A stretch of DNA of 64,000 nt from Myotis daubentonii (lineage: Eukaryota > Chordata > Mammalia > Chiroptera > Vespertilionidae): positions 63,366,673 to 63,430,672 of the forward strand of contig NC_081861.1 of the NCBI RefSeq assembly GCF_963259705.1. The letters are read 5' to 3'. Every line of letters starts with the position of its first letter. Position 1 is the first letter of the stretch. The notes below the pieces were generated by a model. That model did not search any database. It was given only the letters and a program-made list of their open reading frames with translations, and was not told the origin of the DNA. Positions 11,185-22,249 of this stretch are shown piece after piece. A program made the translations under genes and the position numbers.

Positions 11185-11880
11185 TCAAGCTAATAATAGG
11201 GTAATGTGCAAATTTGCCAGGACACCATCACATAACGACTGATCAGCAGGCTGCATCCCTACACCAGACTGGAGACATGAGGCTCAAGTCCCTGCCCCTG
11301 GCAATGGGCCTGGGATGTGAGGCTCACATCCCCATCACCAGCAACAAGCCTGGGATGTGAGGCTCGCATCCCCGCCCCCTGTGCCGGCCCGGAGACATGA
11401 GGCTTGCATCCCGGACCCCAGCAATAGGCCCCAGGACATGATGCTCGCATCCCCAACCCTGGCAACAGGCCCCAGGATGTGAGACTCGCGTCCCTGCCCC
11501 CTGCACTAGCCCGGAGACATGAAGCTCACATCCTCGCCCCCTGCACCATCCCAGGGACTTGAGGCTCGCATTTCCGACCCCGGCAATGGGCCTATGGATG
11601 TGAGACTCACATCCCCAGCCCCCTGCACTGGCCCAGATGTCTGCAGGCACGTGGAAGTCCACAGGCCTCCGCCGTGGCCCAGCCCAGGGGTCTGAAAACT
11701 TCCCCTGGCTCCAGCCTACCTCTTTGGGGCAATCCATTGAGGAACCCCAGATGGGAGGGCGGGGCCTACCTCTTTGGGGTGATGGATCGTGGGGCTCCCA
11801 CACTGTGAGAGGGCACACGCCATGGTGGGGGACCCCTCCCACCGGCTCAAGTGCATGAATTTCGTGCACTGGGCCACTAG
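11185..11880 (+). mobile_element. Helitron with internal tandem repeats
   Basis: 5' TCAAGCTAATAATAGGGTAA after A. The 3' end is GTGCATGAATTTCGTGCAC, GGGCCA, then CTAG before T. About 380 bp of it is a GC-rich array of 50-60-bp units. Long ORFs on the minus strand (11324-11896) come from the array and are not genes. Confidence 0.82.
11260..11640 (+). repeat. Minisatellite inside the Helitron
   Basis: Units contain the phrases GGA(G/T)..TGAGGCTCGCATCCC, then CCCCTGCAC or CCCTGGCAATGGGCC. About six to seven imperfect copies can be read, alternating between two sub-types. Confidence 0.75.
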
Positions 11881-12048
11881 TGTTTATTATAACCATCTCC
11901 TTAAAGAGGGCCAGAGTGGAAAAAAAAAATCATGGCCACATAACAGCAACTCTTGGTTAGGTGGTAGGTAACAAATCTGGTTGTTGACAAAATATACTAC
12001 AGTAAGGAAGTGACAGGGAAATTTTAAGAAAATAAATATACATTCCAG

Positions 12049-12235
12049 CCCTAGCCAGGTTGCTCAATTGGTTAGAGCATCGTACCATACACCAAAAGGT
12101 TGCAGGTTCAATTACTGATCAGGGCACATACCTACGTTGCGGTTTTAATTTCCAGTAGATGTGTGCACAGAAGGCAATGGATCAATGTTTCTCTCGCTCT
12201 CTCCCTTCCTCTCTAAAAATCAATTCAAAAATATA
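12049..12235 (+). mobile_element. VES SINE
   Basis: GCCCTAGCCAGGTTGCTCAA, GGTTGCAGGTTCAATTAC and CTAAAAATCAATTCAAAA show head, B box and tail. Confidence 0.85.
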
Positions 12236-12306
12236 TTCTCAGGTGATGATTAAAACATATAGATACATATAGATACACATACATATAAATATATCTAGAT
12301 AGACAG

Positions 12307-12309
<3 letters not shown>

Positions 12310-12342
<33 letters not shown>
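12310..12342 (+). repeat. (CA)n microsatellite
   Basis: About 16 CA units, at the tail side of the VES SINE at 12049 after a TAGA/CATA-rich stretch. Confidence 0.95.
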
Positions 12343-12344
<2 letters not shown>

Positions 12345-12349
12345 ATACA

Positions 12350-13869
12350 CACATTCTCCAGCTTTTCTTTATTGCCTTTGTTTTGAGACTTTGCTAGTTT
12401 AGAGTGTGACTTTATAAATAAAATTGTAGATGCCTAAATTCAACATCATATATCAAAAATACATTAAGTTCAATAATTACCAATGCTTCTGGAATATCTA
12501 TACAATTATATCTCATCAAAACACATGGCATATGTGTGTGTGTGTGTATGTATATATATGGTCATTGAGGATGACGTAACTATAGCAATTTAAACTAAAT
12601 AGCTATTAAATAAGAACTGTGACTGTGACCACTAAGTTTTGACACTTACACACTCTAATTAAGGCAATATTTAATGAACTAGTGGTTGTTACTAAGAAAA
12701 ATAATGAGGAAAATCTGGCCTTATCATTAGACAATTTCTTAAAAAATATGACAGTATTGTCAGTGAGAATTCAACCACCTAGTTAATTTCTGTCAACATT
12801 TTACTGACAAAAATGCCCTAATAGAATCCTTGACCTTCAATAAAGAGTTTAAATGCATCAAGCACAAATCATTAAGTATTTTTCAAAGGCATACAACAGC
12901 AATTTTGACATTTAACAAGGTCATTTTTCAGAAACATAAATGGATAAAGGTTTCATTCTGTAAAATCACTAACATAACTTTTATTAAATTGTATAAAATT
13001 AAAATTAATAAGGTCAATCATATTCAATGTTTTCTTTACTAGCAACAAAAACTATGTGACAGAAATAATTTAGATCAAAAATGGTCATTTCCACATTTCT
13101 GACCATTATATTCAATTGTGAATAAAGTAGTCTAAGGATGGATCTTTTACTGAAGAATTAACTTCCAAAAGAACTACTTTGAATTTCAGTTTCTCAGATA
13201 TTTTTCTGACTGTATTTTTATCGCTAGATGACTAGTAGAGATAAATGACCATATAACTTAAGATGGCACTTTATATAAATCTAGGCTATAAGTACAACGT
13301 AAACAAATTAATGAATTTTTTGAGCCTTTCTCTTTTTTCAAGGTTACTTAAATAGGACCGTCAGTTTAGATTAGGTTTGGATTTATGAGAATGCTGATTT
13401 TTACAAAATTTTTCATTAAGGTTCTAGATTCAGAAAATGTATTCGTCAGGTATTAATTGGCTTAACCAATATAAGATCACATTCAAATAATTCATCTTTG
13501 GAGAAGGCTAAGCTAACACATTTGTCAGTTGTGGCCTCTGCAAATTATGATGTACATATGCATAGCTATAATCGGGTTCTACATTAATAAAACTTGTCAA
13601 CTGGCCATCATGAATTATATTTCAAAATGTGGCTGAGAATACCCAGTGAGGGTTCAACTAGTGAAAAACCTCCCAAATCTGTATGTTCAGACCAGACTGC
13701 TCTGTGAGTTCCAGACCATATGCTTTTCTAGTTGCTGAACATCTCTACCTGAGTATCATACTCAACAGGATCCACAGTTCATTCTTTCTTTCTCCCACCG
13801 AAGCTTGTATTTCTTCTGTATTATCTCAATGACTTGCAGCCCAGATACCTCCAAAGGTCCTAAACTCCA
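12350..13869. other. No gene seen
   Basis: AT-rich. A small TG/TA run lies at 12532-12559. Nothing else was recognised. Confidence 0.5.
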
Positions 13870-15140
13870 AAGAATTCCAATCTGGCTTCCATCCATACCA
13901 ACCCTTAGAAAGTGCTTATGTTAAAGATCTCGAACATTCTCCATGCTACCAAATCTAAAAGATTTTCTGCCGTCTTCATCTAACTTCTCAGCAATATTTT
14001 ACATGATTAAACCAGTGTCTTCTTTCTTCCTGAAATATTTCCCTCCCTTAGCTTTGTGATGACACATTTCCTTTGTTTTGCCACTTCCTTTACTGGCAAA
14101 TTTATATAATTTTTACTGAAGGCTCTCCATTTGCTGGCTCTCCTCTTCCACTGGCCCTGGAAATGTTGGTCTTCTCCAGGGATTAATTCCAGGCCTCTTT
14201 CTTCTGTCTATACAATTCTTCTTTAGGTAACGTGGAAACTAAAAAAATACTTTTCCTCCCACCTTCTACGTTCTCCTAGCTGAACTAATAATTCAAACAA
14301 CAGATAGCAAATTAACAAGAGAAAAATCCAGTTTTGATACACATGCATGGGGAATTCACGTAAGCACAAAAATTGCAGAGAGAGTAAGGTAAAACTGGGT
14401 ATATACAATATTTTGGACAAAGGAAAAAATGGGGGGAACTGGGACTCGACTTAAAATGGGCTAGTTATAGTAGTTCAGAGAATGGCAAAAAAAATTCCCA
14501 CTAGGTGACTCAGAAACAATGGGATAGAAGAGCAATCCAGCCACCAGGCCCTTCCCTGCCTGGAGCACCCCCATCCAGAGTACTCAATTCAAACCAGGCT
14601 AAGCTGAATGTGCTAACATTTCCTTCCTGGTGTAGGTAGGCCTTTCCATCTGAATCTCTTATGTAGGAAAGGGGGAGGCTCAGTGTTTCTTTCTCAGTTG
14701 TTTGTTTTCTAAAATCATATCGCAAAGAGCAGTTTTACGGTATCAAAACTTTGCTCCCCTTCAGTAATTTCATCCATTCTCATGGTATTAAATTCCATAT
14801 ACATGTAAATGAGTTTCTCTCTCAAACCCAGGTATTCTTATGAGCCCCAATTATCCACATACAAGTGCCCATAGGACAGAGCCACTTAACTATCTTATAT
14901 CTCAAACTTAGTAGGTCTGAAACCCTACAGTTGTTTTTCCTGTTCTTCCCTCTCTCAGTGAATAGCACTATTATCCACCACCTCAATATTACACCTACTT
15001 TTCCACCTTCTTCCCTGTCTCTCACCTCCTCAAGCTTAATGTCATTATAAGTGTTAATTTCATTTTCTAAATATTTAGCTCCCTCCTTTACATCCCCACT
15101 GCCATTGCTTTAGTTCAAGTCATTAGAATTCCTCAATTAG
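13870..15140 (+). other. Intergenic or intronic, mostly unidentified
   Basis: 14860-15130 resembles a decayed old repeat (CTATCTTATATCTCAAACTT then CACTATTATCCACCACC). No gene or splice-supported exon is seen. The ORFs are short and unsupported. Confidence 0.4.
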
Positions 15141-15149
15141 ACTAGTATT

Positions 15150-16180
15150 TAAAAACCTCCTTTGGAGAGGATATGGAGAAAAGAGAACCCTCAGCACTGT
15201 TGGTGGGAATGCAGACTGGTGCAACCACTATGGAAAACATTTTGGAGTTTCCTCAAAAAATTAAAAATGGGCCGAAACCGGTTTGGCTCGGTGGATAGAG
15301 CGTCGGCCTGCGGACTGAAAGGTCCCAGGTTCGATTCCGGTCAAGGGCATGTACCTGGGTTGCGGGCATATCCCCAGTGGGAGATGTGCAGGAGGCAGCT
15401 GATCGATGTTTCTCTCTCATCGATGTTTCTAACTCTCTATTTCTTTCCCTTCCTCTCTGTAAAAAATCAATAAAATATATTTTAAAAAAAATTAAAAATG
15501 GAACTGCCATTATGATCCAGCGATTCCACTTCTGGGAATATATACAAAGAATTCTGAAACAATAATGCTAAAGAGTATATACACCCCTATGTTCATGGCA
15601 GGGTTATTTACAATAGTTAAGATATGAAAGCAGGTAACGTGCCCATCATTAGTAGATGCATGGACAAAAAAGCTGTGGTACATTTACACAATCGATTACT
15701 ACGCAGCTGCAAAAAAGAAGGAAATCTTACCTTATGAGATGGCATGGATGGACCTGGAGACTATCATGCTAAGTGAAATAGGCCAGTCAGAGAAAGACAA
15801 GTACCACATGATTTCACTAATATTTGGAATCTAATGAACAAAATAAACTAACAAAAAAATAGAAACAAACTCATAGATACTGAGAACAGACTGACAGCTC
15901 TCAGAGGGTAGGAGGTTTGGGGGGCTGAATGAAAAAGGTGAAAGGAGTAAGCATGAAAAAACATCTCATAGACAATAGTTTTGTGATCACAAGAGGGAAA
16001 GGGGGTGGGAGAAGTAGGAAAGGTAAAAGGGGGGATAAATGGTGATGGAAGGAGACTTGACTTGGGGTGGTGAACACACAATACAATATACAGATGCTGT
16101 ATTATGGAAATGTACACCTGAAATATATATAATCTTATTAACCAATGTCACCCCAATAAATTTAAAAAAACAGAAAAATA
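15150..16180 (+). mobile_element. L1 3' end (5'-truncated)
   Basis: GGAGAGGATATGGAGAAAAG, TGGTGGGAATGCAGACTGG, GATCCAGCGATTCCACTTCT and GACTTGACTTGGGGTGGTGA, ending TCACCCCAATAAATTTAAAA. This is the far 3' end of a LINE-1, interrupted by the VES SINE at 15270. It is not coding; ORFs on both strands here are chance. Confidence 0.88.
15270..15489 (+). mobile_element. VES SINE, young, inside an L1 3' end
   Basis: GCCGAAACCGGTTTGGCTCG to AATAAAATATATTTTAAA. Intact A box (TGGCTCGGTGG) and B box (GGTTCGATTCC). Target ATTAAAAATGG is repeated on both sides. Nearly identical to 54123-54340. Confidence 0.93.
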
Positions 16181-16319
16181 AAACAAAAAAACCTGCCAAA
16201 TGCTCTCTCATTAATCTTATACTTTCCATTCTAATATATAATTTGATCATACCATCACAAAAACCTAATTAAAAATCCATTAAAGGTTAACCATAGGTCA
16301 TAGTAAAAATGTCCTTTAC

Positions 16320-16489
16320 CAACTAATTTCAACCTATGGGGATCGGGCTCCCTCGTGTCTGGATCAGGCCAGTGGGGATCAGGCTGAAACCGGCTATCCA
16401 ACATCCCCTGAGGGATCCAGGATTCAGAGAGGGCACAGGCCAGACCAAGGGACCCCACCAGTGCACGAATCCGTGCACCAGGCCTCTCG
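16320..16489 (+). mobile_element. Helitron 3' part
   Basis: It ends GTGCACGAATCCGTGCAC, then CAGGCCTCTCG, with the terminal CTAG mutated to CTCG. The upstream text resembles the 28-kb and 57-kb elements (GGATCGGGCT, GGCCAGACCAAGGGACCCCA). The 5' end is not clear. Confidence 0.72.
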
Positions 16490-18329
16490 TCATCAAAAAT
16501 TGCCCTTGTTTGATAAGTTCAAATGGATCCAACATCCCTATACTCATTATGTAAATTTTCAGGTTAAAGTGGGATAGCAGCATGCACACCAGGATATTAC
16601 CCTATACTTGTGAAATATACCTATGAACTTTCAATTACCATTGCAAAACCTCAGGAATTATGAAAATGTAGTTAGGATATAGGTCTTAATATGCTTGACC
16701 ACCTGGAGATGCATATATATATATATTCATTCCAGGGGGGAAAGACAGTGAGGGCAACTCTTTGAAAAGACATCTCAGGCCTGGATTTTCATAACTCCCT
16801 TGTGCACTCTAAGTAAATTGCAGTATTTCTTCTTTCTAAAGAAATACTTATAAGTTGAACCACAGTAACTGCACTTAAGGTACATTGAGGTTTATACGAC
16901 CCTACTACATTAGAAACAGAAAACAAACTGTTGGTTATGTATGTGTTCACATATATACAATAAGTTGTTTCTTCCAGTCATCCATTATGGAAATGGAGTT
17001 TTTACAATGTACTAACTTCTAAAAGCACTACATTGATTAAACAGAAAACCTCTTATAACTACTGCTATGATGCTACTTTCTCCCCAGTGAATAGCAAGAA
17101 AAAATAAGTGATGATTTAATGCAGAGCTTGATGAAATGTTAAAGGAAAAATGATATCAAGGCAATTAGCAAATGCATAAATTATAGTATAGTAAAAAAAA
17201 AAAAAAGGCCATGAAACAGAATGCCTTTGTTTGAATAATCATTCCTCCATTTATTATCTGTGTTATCTTGGGCAAGTTATGTAACCTTCATGTTCCTTAT
17301 TTTCCTCATATGTAAAATAGGACTAAGTAATAGCAACCCGAAGAGTTACTGAGAAGATATAATGAGCTCATGCATGTAAGACAATTGTAACAATACTCGG
17401 CAGAAAGTAAATGCCATGTAAGTGTGAGCCATTATTATTATCACTTCTTTCCCAACCTCCATTTGTAAGTTTATTTGTCTAAATTGGATTTCCATTTTAA
17501 TGTACAAGACTATGATCATTCCCTAGAGGTTAGGAGGTATGCAAATTGCAACTAAAGATGCTGCATTTTGACATAAGGGGATATTGAGAAAAGAAAGCAA
17601 ATGCTGAGATATATTCCAGATCCCAATGATATTGACATAGTCATTTTAACAAATATAACTCTCCAGGGTAACATTTGCCTTCTTCCCAACAAAGAGAAAT
17701 AATTAAGCAACCTTAGTGGAATTAGCTTCCTGCTAGCAAAGGATAGGTAAAGAAAAGGAAAGAATGAAGCAGCACAGACTAGAAAGCACTACAGAAAACA
17801 GTAGTATGAGGAGTGAAAGCCAGTAGAGTTGTGTGCAGTGGCTGCCTATTGTCTAGCCTGCCTGGGCTGTCTCTGGAGCTATGACACTATTGTGCCAACT
17901 GGAGAAGGGCAATCTCTGGTAGGATGCAGACCTGTGGATACACAGTTTGTCAAATAGAGTCTGTGCCAAATTGTAGGCCCTCGTCGGACGCTCAGCAGGG
18001 CACCCTCACGCAAAGAACAACCATAAGAGAAGCCTTGGACCTTCACAGTACCATGCCCCTAGCAGGAGCTTGTTTGGAATGTAGAAATGGAAAGGCTGGG
18101 GTCTTCCAAGACTGCTATGAATCACTCTTTCTACTGCTTAGCTTCTACTTTCCCTCGGTTGAGCGTGGCCTTTTCCCTTTGTTAAAGTCCCAGCATGAGG
18201 GAAGAATTACTGAGCAGACCAGGATCCACTTTAAGGTATGCACAAACAACTGAGATTTTATGCAGACATGTAGACAAGCAATATAAATTTAAGGATGTGT
18301 TTGTGTGCACAACCTACATAACACAATAA
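16490..18329. other. No gene seen (MIR at 17235)
   Basis: Apart from the MIR, nothing was recognised. 17800-18240 is more GC-rich with a 109-codon ORF (17924-18253). It has no recognisable domain and no splice or promoter support. Confidence 0.45.
17235..17445 (+). repeat. MIR
   Basis: TTGGGCAAGTTATGTAACC, CTCATATGTAAAATAGGAC and a CATTATTATTATC end. Confidence 0.8.
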
Positions 18330-18465
18330 AGTGTGTCAACTGGGCTGCAAGTTGTCAGGGCACATGAAGGAAGTAACCAATTGATATAACTCTCCCACAT
18401 CGATGTTTCTCTTTCCAACCACCTCCCTCTCTTCCACTCTCTCCCTCTCTAAAAAAAAAAATCAT
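18330..18465 (+). mobile_element. VES SINE, partial
   Basis: GTCAGGGCACATGAAGG, CCACATCGATGTTTCTC and CTCTCTAAAAAAAAAAATC. The promoter half is lost or very decayed. Confidence 0.7.
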
Positions 18466-18571
18466 ATTCTCAGGTAAGTATTAAAACACACACAAACACA
18501 AACAAAAATGTCAATTACTCTTCCAAATACATACACACATGCATGAATATGTATATATATTTAAATAAATA

Positions 18572-19490
18572 ATTGTGGCCCGGTTCACAAATTCATGCAC
18601 AATGAAAGGGAATTCATTAGAAGAAATATTTTAATATCACTATTTGCCAAGTCCTGGGTGCAGGTATCCAGCTCCCTCCACCCTCCTGTCAGAGTCTATG
18701 ACAGCACCCATGGGGCCAGTGCCCCAGGGGACATGGGGCTGGTGAGGGGGATGAGAGTGGTGGCCTGGTTCTAAGAAAACCACCCTGGGCCTCCCTGGGT
18801 TACCTCTGGGTTCTCCCGTGAAAAGGGCCAGAGGCATCGGGGCTGAGTGCAGAGCCAGCTGCAGCGGCAGTGGTGAAAGAAGCTGTCATGGTTGGCACTT
18901 TGCCTATCACGGTGGTGGGACTGCGGCAAAGAGGAGAACATGCCTTGGTGAGAATGTCTCTATCAAATGAGCTGGGTATGGGCTGTTTTAGAACGTGGCT
19001 GCCTAGCTACCAGGGTTCCACATTCTGTTGGGCTCCATCGTCAGGAAGTGAGATCACTGTTCTTATCAGGAAATGAAATCACTGCTCTTGTGTGGGGAGA
19101 AGTTCAGGTTAGGGGACTAGACGGGGAGCAGGCAGTGACTAGGGAGGTTTTCTGTCATGTTCATACCCCAGATCAAGGTTGGAAGGTGGACGTGGAGTGT
19201 GGGCAGCTCCCACTACCCCAGGTTTATCCTAACACTGGAGCTGAATCTCATTTCCCCCGAGTCCCAGAGTCCCACAGCCCCACGGGGCGACTCCCTCGAG
19301 TGCTGCCCCATGGCCGTGCCCCACAGGACTCCCCAGATGCACCTCCTGGTCAAATTCCCTCCAGCGCCCTCCTGCATGCAGCATCAAGCCCAGCCCCGCC
19401 CACCTGCACCCACCCTCTCTGTGCACAGCCATCTTGTGACAGCATGAGGGCATCACGGCGTGACAACCACCTAGGCTTTTATTAGTAAGA
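18572..19490 (-). mobile_element. Helitron with unidentified cargo
   Basis: Left end GTGGCCCGGTTCACAAATTC resembles a decayed CTAGNGGCCCGGTGCACGAA. The right end CTAGGCTTTTATTAGTAAGA before T is a HeliBat 5' end in reverse. The roughly 850 bp between is GC-rich and non-repetitive, with a 172-codon plus-strand ORF (18967-19485) in a decayed context. It may be captured host DNA. I recognise no protein. Confidence 0.65.
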
Positions 19491-19831
19491 TGTTTTAAAA
19501 TCTCCATTATGACACCATTTCTAAAAGACCCAAAAAAACACAACTCCTTGTGTGATTCTTTTTATACATTATTAATTAAAAATAGCAAGTGATAAACAAA
19601 CGCTGGAAATAGAAAAGAGAACAGTTACCTAAAAGAGTTGACCGAACACTTTCTTATGTACTTACCAGAGGCCTTCCAAAATAAATTCTATGGAATTCAC
19701 TAATAAAATGACCTAAGTTTTCTTAGATGCAAGTTAGCATATCTAAACTGCAATATACTTTCCACATGTTCTAGAATGCTGTTAGAAAAAATTATCAATT
19801 ATCAATACAGAGAAGTTACATTGTCTTCTTT

Positions 19832-19836
<5 letters not shown>

Positions 19837-19901
<65 letters not shown>

Positions 19902-20090
19902 ATTTCAGAGAGGGAGAGGAAGAGAGATAGAAACATCAATGATGAGATAGAATCATTGATTGGCTGCATCCTGCATGCCCCCCATTGGGGATTGAGACTG
20001 CAACCTGGGCATGTGCCCTAATGGAGAATGGAACCATGACTTCCTGGTTCATAGGTCAAAGCTCAACCACTGAGCCATGCCAGCTAGGCT
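19837..20090 (-). mobile_element. VES SINE with (TA)n tail
   Basis: About 62 bp of TA dinucleotides sit at the SINE tail position. They are followed by TTTATTTCAGAGAGGGAGAG and end CACTGAGCCATGCCAGCTAG. The 81-codon ORF with polytyrosine/isoleucine here is microsatellite, not protein. Confidence 0.88.
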
Positions 20091-21479
20091 ACATTGTCTC
20101 CTTGAATGCAAATCTCCAATACTTTACACCAATGAAGTTGTTAATGCTGGTGCTAAAATACCTCCCTACTAAACTGTATTGAAATAAAATATTAGAACTG
20201 AAGCTATATCTGTGGTCATTAATAACTTTAGAAATCTCAACCAACCCACAGAGGATTCAGATTTGGTGCTCAGTTTTCTAGGCTATAAAGAATAAAGAAA
20301 TAATCCACAATCAGACTTGCTTTTCTAATTCCACTCATTTCTTAGGACTACATTACCAGAGAAATGATTGCGTACACATAGAACACCAAGACATGAGTGA
20401 GAGGGTCCTTTGATATCTATCACAAATAATAATGCAGCCACAATCATAATATACTTCAAAATTTACATGAACATCTGTCACATATGTATAATCCATTTTG
20501 GCTATTTCCTAATAATTAATAAATGCTAAATTTATGCTTGACTCCTAGGACAAGATAATGAATAACCTTTAAAAATTTCCTGGAGAGAGCTTATTATTTC
20601 TATCTGGAAAGGGGACTTTGGCATATAGTGCTTTAAGCCATTTAGTGGACAGTCCAAAAGAAATGACCTACACTTCTTTCTGAACTTCACGGGGTTTTTA
20701 TTGGTCCACTTTCAGTGCCTCTCAGGCACACAAAGATTGGAAAGATCTTAGATCACAGAGTTAGGTGGAATGAGAATAAAATTCTCTCTTCACCAGAACA
20801 AAATTGGTCACTTCATAATTAATTCACACCTAGTACACAGTGTGACCTCAGCTTAGCATAAATCAAAAGAAACACTGGTCAAATGAGGTGCAAATAGTTA
20901 AACAGAGAAAAAAGGCACAAACCTCTAGAATTGAAGCAAAGGTTAATGCTAAAGCAATACATCCTTTTTTCCATGCATCAACACTGAACTACTTTTCTAA
21001 ATTTATCGTATTCTTTAAGCATTACAGATGTCCCGTTGTTTTCCCCAATGATCTCCTCCACCCTGCAGCACTCAGGCCTTCACTGCACTATTGTCTGTGT
21101 CCATGAGTTAAGCATATATGCATATAAGGTTTTGGCTAATCTCATCCCAACCCCCACCCCTTCACCCCCCCCCCCCCGAGATTCATCAGCATGCTCCATG
21201 CTTCTATGTCTCTGGATCTATTTTGTTCAGCAGTTTATAATGAATACTGAACTAATTCAAACTGCACTGTACTTCCTACCTTTGGAAATACTAGCATAGT
21301 GCAGCCAAAGATGGTTTTATCTTGATTATCACATTGTTTTAAGCCTCTGATCATTTTTCCCGTCAGCACTATTGCTCTCAGCCTTTTCTGATTCAGTGCT
21401 TAGGAGAGGATATTTACTGGACAGTACTTTATGTGCTCAAGACTCAAATCTACAAGTGATCCCTGATTTCCTTGTGGTT
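20091..21479. other. No gene seen
   Basis: AT-rich, with a 12-C run near 21166. No exon or repeat was recognised. Confidence 0.5.
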
Positions 21480-21600
21480 TTTCAATTTTTTTATTGATTA
21501 AGGTATTATATATGTGTCCATATCCCCCCATTGCTTCCCCACCTTTTTCTTATCCCTGCACTCAGCCCATTAAGTCCAATTGGACTCTGCTTCTAAAGAC
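21480..21600 (-). mobile_element. L1 3' end fragment
   Basis: TTTTTTTATTGATTAAGGTA, then ATATGTGTCCATATCCCCCC, is an L1 tail in reverse. Confidence 0.7.
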
Positions 21601-21639
21601 ATATTTTAAATCCCTCCAGATCATATGCTTTTAAAATTA

Positions 21640-21883
21640 CTTTCAATAACCATCACACTTAATCCTCCACCTAAATAATTCTCTATCATATTACTGTATT
21701 TTATCTTCTTTAGAATACTTAATGCTATCTGAAATTCATATTAATTTAATTATGTTATTACTACATCTTTTCTGTTAGACTATAAGTTCTAAGAGAATCA
21801 AGACTATATCTGCCTTAATTACCACTATATCCTCCCCCACTCAAGGCCTAGACTAGCATCTAGCACAGAACATATGCTTAATA
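21640..21883 (+). repeat. L2 3' end
   Basis: GTTAGACTATAAGTTCTAAG, AATCAAGACTATATCTGCC and CATCTAGCACAGAACATATG. Cut by the Helitron at 21884. Confidence 0.65.
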
Positions 21884-22037
21884 TCCTATATAATAAAGAG
21901 CTAATATGCTAATTAGACTGAACAGCAGAACAACTGTCTGGACAACCTTCCGGCTGAAGCCAGGGCTGCAAGGGCTGAGGCAGACAGGGCTGCAAGGGCC
22001 GAGACCCTTGCATGAATTGCGTGCATTGGGCCTCTAG
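21884..22037 (+). mobile_element. Short HeliBat-type Helitron (154 bp)
   Basis: TCCTATATAATAAAGAGC follows A, and CATTGGGCCTCTAG precedes T. It contains two GGCTGCAAGGGC(T/C)GAG repeats. It interrupts an L2-like fragment. Confidence 0.9.
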
Positions 22038-22064
22038 TACATATATAAGCTTAATATATGCTTA

Positions 22065-22247
22065 CTAGTGACCCGGAGCGCGAAATCGCATGAGACCCAG
22101 ACCCGCGGGAAATCGTGCAAGACCCGGGACCCCAGACCCAGAGTCAAGTCCCTGCCCACCTGCGTGTGCCTCGCTGCACACGCAGCCTCCTGGTAACCAG
22201 TCTTTGGTAGTTATGGCGTTAGGGCCACTGGGTTTTTATAAGAAAGA
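22065..22247 (-). mobile_element. Probable Helitron variant (183 bp)
   Basis: CTAGTGACCCGGAGCGCGAA after A at the left, and GGTTTTTATAAGAAAGA before T at the right. The arrangement and ends fit a HeliBat element on the minus strand. The 3' hairpin is decayed. Confidence 0.6.
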
Positions 22248-22249
22248 TA

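Noticed and set aside
11324..11896. 190-codon minus-strand ORF
   Set aside because: It is a translation of the Helitron minisatellite; the repeated peptide phrases mirror the DNA units.
15270..15360. tRNA-like gene (A and B boxes)
   Set aside because: The boxes belong to the tRNA-derived head of a VES SINE with a tail and target duplications. The same holds for the other SINEs.
17924..18253. 109-codon ORF in a GC-richer stretch
   Set aside because: No recognised domain, no splice or promoter evidence, and the length is within chance for this composition.
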